Assembly: GCF_017814945.1 (NCBI RefSeq)
Contig: NZ_JAGIPX010000039.1
Location: 1 to 64,000 of the forward strand
Reading direction: 5' to 3'
Origin: Paraburkholderia sp. LEh10
Lineage (GTDB): Bacteria > Pseudomonadota > Gammaproteobacteria > Burkholderiales > Burkholderiaceae
Length of the DNA stretch: 64,000 nt
Shown: positions 58,812-64,000 of the stretch, piece after piece
How positions within the stretch are numbered: position 1 is the first letter of the stretch
How the letters are laid out: the number at the start of each line of letters is the position of its first letter
The notes under the pieces: model-generated
Seen by the model: the letters and a program-made list of their open reading frames with translations, nothing else
The model's database searches: none
Told to the model about the DNA's origin: nothing
Program-made: the position numbers and the translations under genes

Positions 58812-59774
58812 TCAGGCCATAGCAGCCATTGCTTCGCTGTCGCGAACAAGTAATACAGGCGTATCGGCGAGCCGCACCGTGCGGGCCGCTACGCTGCCGA
58901 CAAGCCAGCGTTCGAAACCGCGCCGGCCATGAGTGCCGAGAACGAGCAACTCGCCTTTCCAGTCCTGAACGTCGCGTACGATCGCGTGAGGGATGTCGTC
59001 CCCGCTTTTATTTGTCTTGAGCAGTGCCGTCTCAGCGTAGCGCCCCTGCTCGGCGCAGATGCGCGCCGCACGTTCGAGGGCGGTGCAGCCCTCCTCGAGC
59101 CAGGCGCTTTCCAGCAAGTCGATGGCCGCGCCATCCAGCACGTGGCTCGCACGATCCACGACATAGACCGCGCGCAATTGGGTATCCGGGGTCGCCAGTT
59201 GAAGGCCCGTTCGCAATCCCACGATGGAACAGGCGCTGCCATCCAGTGCAAAGACCATGCGTTGAGCGGGCTTGTCCGTTGGAACGCGAGTCTCCTCCGG
59301 AACCAGCAGCAACGAGCAGTTTGCGCGGCGCGCAACAGGTTCGGACACAGTGCCTTCGACCCAGCGCAGCAGGCCATGATGGTGCCGCATGCCCATCACG
59401 ATGAGATCGGCGTGCCAGTGCGAGGCGGTGTCGAGCAAGGCGTCGGCCGTGTTTCCACGATGGACGGAAAGATCGACCAGGCCGAATTCAAGCTTCGTCC
59501 CGGTAAACATGGCCTCGATCCTGGCGAGCGCGGCGCGAGAATCACCCACGATTTCGTCCCTTGCAGAAGCGAGAAAGTCTTGCGTCGTTGCGCCGAGTGG
59601 AAATCGCGTGCGCGGGTTCTGCGCGACCGTGACGACCCTGATCGTCGCGCGGTCAGCGAACAAGGTCTTCGCGTACTCGGCCGCCCGTGTCGTCGCTTCT
59701 GAATCGTCGACCGCCAACATGACGCGCTGGAACGCGCGGCCGACAGTTGATTCCCCGCTGGATGCTTGCGCCAT
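58812..59774 (-). CDS. Two-domain universal stress protein
   Basis: A 320-aa tandem UspA protein. Domain one (RVMLAVDDSEATTRAAEYAK to about 165) carries DLIVMGMRHHHGLLRWVEGT and VSEPVARRANCSLLLVPEE, a modified glycine motif. Domain two (RMVFALDGSACSIVGLRTGL to the end) keeps VLGTHGRRGFERWLVGSVAA, the intact ATP-binding signature. ATG 59774 follows ACGGAGAAG. It differs in sequence from the other two-domain USPs at 28010 and 29362. It converges with the membrane protein gene and diverges from the BON gene, sharing an FNR-box region with the latter. Confidence 0.9.
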   Translation of the reverse strand: MAQASSGESTVGRAFQRVMLAVDDSEATTRAAEYAKTLFADRATIRVVTVAQNPRTRFPLGATTQDFLASARDEIVGDSRAALARIEAMFTGTKLEFGLVDLSVHRGNTADALLDTASHWHADLIVMGMRHHHGLLRWVEGTVSEPVARRANCSLLLVPEETRVPTDKPAQRMVFALDGSACSIVGLRTGLQLATPDTQLRAVYVVDRASHVLDGAAIDLLESAWLEEGCTALERAARICAEQGRYAETALLKTNKSGDDIPHAIVRDVQDWKGELLVLGTHGRRGFERWLVGSVAARTVRLADTPVLLVRDSEAMAAMA

Positions 59775-59906
59775 GATGCTTCTCCGTATTGAGCGAGCAG
59801 TTGACGCATCGATTCTCCGTCGAAAAGAGCGCCTTCGATTGATCGTCGTCAAGTGACCCGGGGGCTCGGATTTATCGTCCGATGCAATGGTGGCACAGCG
59901 ACCTGA

Positions 59907-59948
59907 TTGACCTCGATCAACCGCGCGGGATGCGTGCGGATTAGTCTG
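59907..59948. promoter_or_regulatory. FNR/Anr-type promoter between USP and BON genes
   Basis: TTGACCTCGATCAA at 59907-59920 is followed on the forward strand by TAGTCT at 59942-59947, at class II -10 spacing for the BON gene (start 60006). The reverse-strand USP start is 133 bases away. Confidence 0.8.
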
Positions 59949-60005
59949 ACCGTGTGAACCAGGTGTTCAGTTCGCGAGCGGAAGCACTTCAGGAGAACCG
60001 TTGCC

Positions 60006-60656
60006 ATGAAACCGGACAGTCAATTGCGTCGCGAAGTAGAGGAAGAGCTGGCGAACAATCCGGGTATCGACACGAACCGGATAGGCGTCGCAGTCGCGGA
60101 TGGCATTGTCACGCTCAGCGGTCATGTCTCGGACTATGCACAGAAGGTCGCCGCCGAGAAATCAGTGCTGCGGATCGCCGGTGTGGTCGCGGTGGTCGTG
60201 CATATTGACGTGACGCTTCGCGAGACCGATCAAAGGACGGACGAAGACATTGCATTGAGCGTGCGAGCCGTGCTCGACTGGATCTCAGGTCTCGAAGAAG
60301 ACGCCATCAAGATCAAGGTGGCGCAAGGATGGGTGACGTTGAGCGGCAGCGTGAAGGACGGTTACCGCAGCCATATTGCGGAGAAACATATCGGGCATAT
60401 GCGCGGCGTGACGGGCATCACAAATAACATCAGAATCTCGGGTTCTGCTTCTCCGACCGACATCGAGTACAACATCCGCAAGGCCATCCAGCGTCATACG
60501 GATCGAGAAATGAAGCATCTCGACGTTCGGGTAGATGGGGGAAACGTCACGCTGTCGGGCCACCTCAGCTCTACGATTGAACGGGCGATCGTATGGGGTG
60601 CTGCGCGCGCCACGGCAGGTGTGAAAACCGTGGTCGATCGTATTGTTATTGGTTGA
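60006..60656 (+). CDS. Three-BON-domain protein (216 aa)
   Basis: A protein of three BON domains (about 4-72, 78-146 and 152-215), the same length as its paralogue at 51995. The repeats show GVAVADGIVTLSGHVSDYAQ, IKVAQGWVTLSGSVKDGYRS and VRVDGGNVTLSGHLSSTIER, the last ending VKTVVDRIVIG. No signal peptide is present, so a cytoplasmic location is likely. ATG 60006 follows GGAGAACC. BON proteins of this type occur next to USPs in low-oxygen regulons of Burkholderia; their biochemical role is unknown. Confidence 0.9.
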   Translation: MKPDSQLRREVEEELANNPGIDTNRIGVAVADGIVTLSGHVSDYAQKVAAEKSVLRIAGVVAVVVHIDVTLRETDQRTDEDIALSVRAVLDWISGLEEDAIKIKVAQGWVTLSGSVKDGYRSHIAEKHIGHMRGVTGITNNIRISGSASPTDIEYNIRKAIQRHTDREMKHLDVRVDGGNVTLSGHLSSTIERAIVWGAARATAGVKTVVDRIVIG

Positions 60657-60740
60657 CGAAACTTCGGCGCAATCACGTGGCTGCGCCAGCAGGAATGCTC
60701 CCGGCATGAATGATGTGACAGGCAATGATTGGAGGCACAT

Positions 60741-61211
60741 ATGAACTGGCTGACGGAATACTTCGCGCAAGGAACTCGCAAATTGAACCTTTCCTTGTGG
60801 GCCTATCCACCCGCTGTCATCGGTCCCGATGGTCCCATCGTCCAGTCTGCCGCGCTATGCGCTCCTTATCCTGGCATCGAACTCGTGTTCACTCCCGCCG
60901 GGCAGGCCCGGTACGGCGACAGAACTTACGATTTGCCTGCGCGATACGACAGCACAGGTTCGATGGGCGAGTCATCTGCGGCAGAAGCGCAAGACAATTC
61001 GAGCTTCTTTCGCGACGTTTCGATTTTCGCGCCATCGCATCTGAACGGCGAAGCCGTCATCGTCATCAACCATGCGTTCTCGTTCACGCCGCTATTTGCG
61101 GCCGACGGCACGCCAGGCTTCGTCGGACAGAGCATGCCCGACTCGGACGACTATTTCCGCGCCGGCCAGATGAAGCTTCCGTGGATGTTCGCGGGATACG
61201 TCAGCATCTGA
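60741..61211 (+). CDS. Hypothetical protein (156 aa) ahead of PEP synthase
   Basis: A probably cytoplasmic protein of unknown function. It starts MNWLTEYFAQGTRKLNLSLW and continues with YPGIELVFTPAGQARYGDRT, SSFFRDVSIFAPSHLNGEAV and INHAFSFTPLFAADGTPGFV. Many aromatic and glycine residues suggest a compact beta-rich fold. ATG 60741 is well spaced from GGAGG; ATG 60729 is the alternative. It is followed after 43 bases by the PEP synthase gene and may be co-transcribed with it. No domain was recognised. Confidence 0.65.
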   Translation: MNWLTEYFAQGTRKLNLSLWAYPPAVIGPDGPIVQSAALCAPYPGIELVFTPAGQARYGDRTYDLPARYDSTGSMGESSAAEAQDNSSFFRDVSIFAPSHLNGEAVIVINHAFSFTPLFAADGTPGFVGQSMPDSDDYFRAGQMKLPWMFAGYVSI

Positions 61212-61254
61212 GCGGACGCCGCGACATGGCCGGATCACGAGCGAGGAGCAGGCA

Positions 61255-63693
61255 ATGAGCAGAAATGAAACGGAGGTCGTCTGGTTCGACGTATTGCGCC
61301 GTGCGGATGTGCCGACCGTGGGCGGCAAGAACGCATCGCTGGGAGAGATGATCGGTTGCCTCGCCGGCAAGGGCATCAGCGTTCCACCCGGCTTCGCGAC
61401 GACAGCCGACGCGTACTGGCGATTCATTGACTCGAACGGACTGCGCGAAACCATCTCAACGCTGCTCGCGGAATTCCGTGCCAACCGCCGGTCGCTCGTT
61501 GATACGGGGGAAACGATCCGCCGGGCAATCCTTCGGGGCGAATGGCCTGCTGGCACGACACGAGCCATTTGCGATGCGTATGCCGAGCTCGCTCGCCGCA
61601 TCGGCGTCGACGATCCAGACGTCGCAGTGCGCTCGAGTGCCACGGCCGAAGATCTGCCGGATGCGAGCTTTGCGGGGCAGCAGGAGACCTTGCTCGCCAT
61701 TCATGGCACGCGCGCCTTGATGGATGCGTGCCGCCGGTGCTATGCGTCGTTATTCACGGATCGAGCAATCAGTTATCGCGAGGCACAAGGTTTCGACCAC
61801 ATGAAAGTTGCACTGTCGGTCGGCGTGCAGCAGATGGTGCGTTCAGATCTGGGTGGCGCGGGCGTCGCGTTTTCGATCGATACCGAAACGGGCTTCGACA
61901 AGATCGTATTGATCAGCGCGGCGTGGGGGCTCGGTGAGAACGTCGTGCAAGGCACCGTCGATCCCGACGAATATGAAGTATTCAAACCGCTTCTGCACAA
62001 CGAAGCCTTCGCACCGATTGTCGGCAAGAAGCGAGGAAGCAAGCTGAAAAAAATGGTGTATGCGAAGGGCGGCGCGCATTCGACGAAAAATGTGCCGACT
62101 TCGAAGGCGGAGCGAGCTACGTTCGTCCTCTCCGACCGCGACGTGCTCACCATTTCGCGCTGGGCGTGCGAAATCGAATCGCACTACGGGCAGCCGATGG
62201 ACATTGAATGGGCAAAGGACGGACTGACAGGGAACATCTTTATTGTTCAGGCGCGGCCCGAGACCGTGCAGTCGCGGCGCGAGGCAACGGCCGTCAAGAC
62301 CTTCCTGCTGAAGTCGGCGGGACGCGAACTCGTCACGGGGGTGAGCGTCGGTCAGGCGATCGCTGCCGGAAGCGTGTGCGTCATTGACAGCCCTCTCGAG
62401 ATGGACCGTTTCGTCGACGGCTCCGTTCTCGTGACAGCCTCGACGGATCCCGACTGGGTGCCCGTGATGCGGCGCGCCGCCGGTATCGTAACGGACCACG
62501 GCGGCCGCACGTCGCACGCGGCCATTGTGAGCCGCGAACTCGGCCTTCCTGCCATCGTCGGCACGGGTAACGCCACGCGGGTTTTGCACGACGAGCAGGA
62601 AGTGACGGTGTCCTGCGCGCAAGGCGAAGTCGGGCGCGTATTCGAAGGCATTGCGGACTATCAGGTCGAGGAGATCGACTTTGCGGCGATCCCGCAAACC
62701 CGCACCCAGGTCATGCTGAACCTTGCCAATCCCGATGCCGCGCTGCGCTGGTGGCGTATGCCGGCCGACGGCATCGGATTGGCGCGGATGGAGTTCGTGA
62801 TCAGCAATCACATCAAGATCCATCCGATGGCGCTCGCCTGCTTTGACCAGTTGAAGGATCCCGAAGCGGCCCGGACGATCGCCGCAATGACGGAAGGGTA
62901 CAGCGACAAGACTGAATATTTCGTCGACCGTCTTGCCTGCGGACTCGGCCGTATCGCGGCCGTGTGTTATCCGCGGCCCATGGTGGTGCGTCTGAGCGAC
63001 TTCAAGACGAACGAATATGCGCATCTGACAGGAGGCCAGGCCTTCGAGCCGATCGAGGAAAATCCGATGCTCGGTTTTCGCGGCGCATCGCGCTACTACT
63101 CCCCGCGCTATGGTCCCGGTTTTGCACTCGAATGCCGCGCGCTGCGCCGTTTGCGAGTGGAAATGGGCCTGAGCAACGTGATCGTCATGGTGCCGTTTTG
63201 CCGGACACCGGACGAGGCGGATCGTGTTCTCGACGCGATGGCGGCCAATGGCCTCAGGCGCGGCGAGGATGGACTGCAGGTCTACGTGATGTGCGAAATC
63301 CCGTCGAACGTGATCCTGGCCGACGCGTTTGCGCAGCGGTTCGATGGATTCTCGATCGGCAGCAATGATCTGACGCAGCTCACATTGGGCGTCGACCGTG
63401 ACTCCGCCGAACTGGCATCGCTGTTCGACGAGCGTAACGAAGCAGTGCGGTGGATGATTCGCGAGGTCATCGAACGGGCACATCGTGCTGGCGCGAAAGT
63501 CAGCCTGTGCGGCGAAGCGCCGAGTGTGCATCCCGAGTATGCAAGCTTCCTCGTGGAATGCGGCATCGACTCCCTATCCGTGAGTCCCGACAGCTTCATC
63601 GCTGTCAAACGGCATGTCGCGCAGGCAGAAGCGTCGAAAGATTCGACCGGCGACGAGGTGCCTGGAACGGTAATTTCTGAAATGGTGCGGTAG
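61255..63693 (+). CDS. ppsA: Phosphoenolpyruvate synthase
   Basis: An 812-aa PEP synthase (pyruvate, water dikinase), making PEP from pyruvate with ATP going to AMP. The ATP-grasp N-terminal domain begins VPTVGGKNASLGEMIGCLAG and includes ARSSATAEDLPDASFAGQQE-type sequence near 125. The swivelling domain has the phosphohistidine His421 in DHGGRTSHAAIVSRELGLPA. The PEP/pyruvate-binding TIM barrel (about 470-780) has RLSDFKTNEY, GFRGASRYY, the catalytic cysteine in KVSLCGEAPS, and FSIGSNDLTQLTLGVDRDS. Length and His421 match E. coli PpsA. It precedes a pfkB-type gene by 9 bases. Confidence 0.95.
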   Translation: MSRNETEVVWFDVLRRADVPTVGGKNASLGEMIGCLAGKGISVPPGFATTADAYWRFIDSNGLRETISTLLAEFRANRRSLVDTGETIRRAILRGEWPAGTTRAICDAYAELARRIGVDDPDVAVRSSATAEDLPDASFAGQQETLLAIHGTRALMDACRRCYASLFTDRAISYREAQGFDHMKVALSVGVQQMVRSDLGGAGVAFSIDTETGFDKIVLISAAWGLGENVVQGTVDPDEYEVFKPLLHNEAFAPIVGKKRGSKLKKMVYAKGGAHSTKNVPTSKAERATFVLSDRDVLTISRWACEIESHYGQPMDIEWAKDGLTGNIFIVQARPETVQSRREATAVKTFLLKSAGRELVTGVSVGQAIAAGSVCVIDSPLEMDRFVDGSVLVTASTDPDWVPVMRRAAGIVTDHGGRTSHAAIVSRELGLPAIVGTGNATRVLHDEQEVTVSCAQGEVGRVFEGIADYQVEEIDFAAIPQTRTQVMLNLANPDAALRWWRMPADGIGLARMEFVISNHIKIHPMALACFDQLKDPEAARTIAAMTEGYSDKTEYFVDRLACGLGRIAAVCYPRPMVVRLSDFKTNEYAHLTGGQAFEPIEENPMLGFRGASRYYSPRYGPGFALECRALRRLRVEMGLSNVIVMVPFCRTPDEADRVLDAMAANGLRRGEDGLQVYVMCEIPSNVILADAFAQRFDGFSIGSNDLTQLTLGVDRDSAELASLFDERNEAVRWMIREVIERAHRAGAKVSLCGEAPSVHPEYASFLVECGIDSLSVSPDSFIAVKRHVAQAEASKDSTGDEVPGTVISEMVR

Positions 63694-63702
63694 GGTCTTG
63701 CC

Positions 63703-64000
63703 ATGATCGACATTCTCACAGTCACCCTGAACCCCGCGGTCGATTTATCGACGGCAGTCGACCGCGTCGTCGACACGCACAAGCTACGATGCGAAGCCGC
63801 GCAGCGCGATCCAGGCGGCGGCGGTATCAACGTTGCGCGGGTGCTGCATCGCCTCGGCAGTGAATGCGTCGCGCTGTTTGCCGCCGGTGGAGCGACGGGC
63901 GGCATCCTCAGCGGTTTGCTCGATAGCGAGAACCTTCGCACTCACTGTATCGATATCGAAGGCGAAACGCGGGAGAACTTCTCCGTCATGGAGACGTCGA
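63703..64000 (+). CDS. pfkB: PfkB-family sugar kinase (partial, cut by the window end)
   Basis: The first 99 residues of a ribokinase/PfkB-family enzyme. It opens IDILTVTLNPAVDLSTAVDR, and the substrate-binding region has RDPGGGGINVARVLHRLGSE, as in PfkB and tagatose- or 1-phosphofructokinases, followed by ALFAAGGATGGILSGLLD. The catalytic GxGD motif would lie beyond the window. ATG 63703 is 9 bases after the ppsA stop, so the two are co-transcribed. A PfkB paralogue (Rv2029c) also belongs to the mycobacterial DosR regulon. Confidence 0.88.
   Translation, partial: MIDILTVTLNPAVDLSTAVDRVVDTHKLRCEAAQRDPGGGGINVARVLHRLGSECVALFAAGGATGGILSGLLDSENLRTHCIDIEGETRENFSVMETS

Noticed and set aside
61843..63531. 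Open frame antisense to ppsA
   Set aside because: His/Arg-rich shadow translation; the forward strand encodes a full PEP synthase.
1..64000. CRISPR arrays, tRNA or rRNA genes, replication origin
   Set aside because: No regularly spaced direct repeats, no tRNA-like cloverleaf with TTCRA arm, no rRNA core sequence and no iteron or DnaA-box cluster were noticed by eye. A covariance-model scan (tRNAscan-SE, Infernal) would settle this.

Overview
This window reads as a high-GC replicon of a Burkholderia sensu lato bacterium (Burkholderia, Paraburkholderia or Caballeronia). The gene content, the N-type ATPase operon and several small protein families typical of that group point there; species and replicon type cannot be read from the sequence. 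No tRNA, rRNA, CRISPR array or replication origin was seen.

The window is best read as one large low-oxygen persistence island, of the kind described in B. cenocepacia as the low-oxygen-activated (lxa) locus. About twenty-five copies of an FNR/Anr-type operator (TTGAY-N4-RTCAA) sit in front of genes throughout it. A complete FNR-type regulator (25334-26119) with all four cluster cysteines and the E..SR recognition helix lies in the middle, next to a NarL/FixJ-type response regulator.

Layout. (1) 1-3.5 kb is a decayed edge: a small secreted protein split by one stop codon, a TlpA-like thioredoxin, and wrecks of a metal sensor kinase and a copper chaperone. (2) 3.5-13.6 kb holds an MscS channel, a K+ channel-like protein, an IS66 remnant that cuts into a carbamate kinase pseudogene, a DUF2252 protein, a SulP transporter and secreted proteins. 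(3) 13.6-25.2 kb holds the SHP/DHC/cytochrome b operon with its own two-component system, a CreA protein, a three-gene soluble sensor operon, a ribosome hibernation-factor-like protein, a small cytochrome c and an Acg-type nitroreductase. (4) 25.3-34.1 kb holds the regulators, four universal stress proteins (USPs), acetoacetyl-CoA reductase, a flavodoxin-like protein, alcohol dehydrogenase and a lipoprotein. (5) 34.3-41.4 kb is a complete nine-gene N-type F1Fo-ATPase operon with a coupled lipoprotein gene. (6) 41.6-49.1 kb holds a K+ channel, a phasin-like protein, a USP, a DUF1488 protein, a two-domain kinase and a divergent GroEL. (7) 49.3-64 kb holds a scrambled ftsH, three BON-protein genes (one broken), Hsp20, a phaC remnant, a beta-CASP metallo-beta-lactamase protein, a P2-type cation ATPase, another USP, PEP synthase and the start of a PfkB kinase.

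Together the intact genes fit survival without growth when oxygen runs out: protein and ribosome protection, ion and membrane-potential control (channels, pumps, N-ATPase), redox disposal (cytochromes, alcohol dehydrogenase, nitroreductase, PHB-type reduction) and rerouting at phosphoenolpyruvate. The gene families overlap strikingly with the DosR dormancy regulon of Mycobacterium tuberculosis. Many other genes are broken, often with their FNR boxes still in place, so the island appears to be eroding in this strain.
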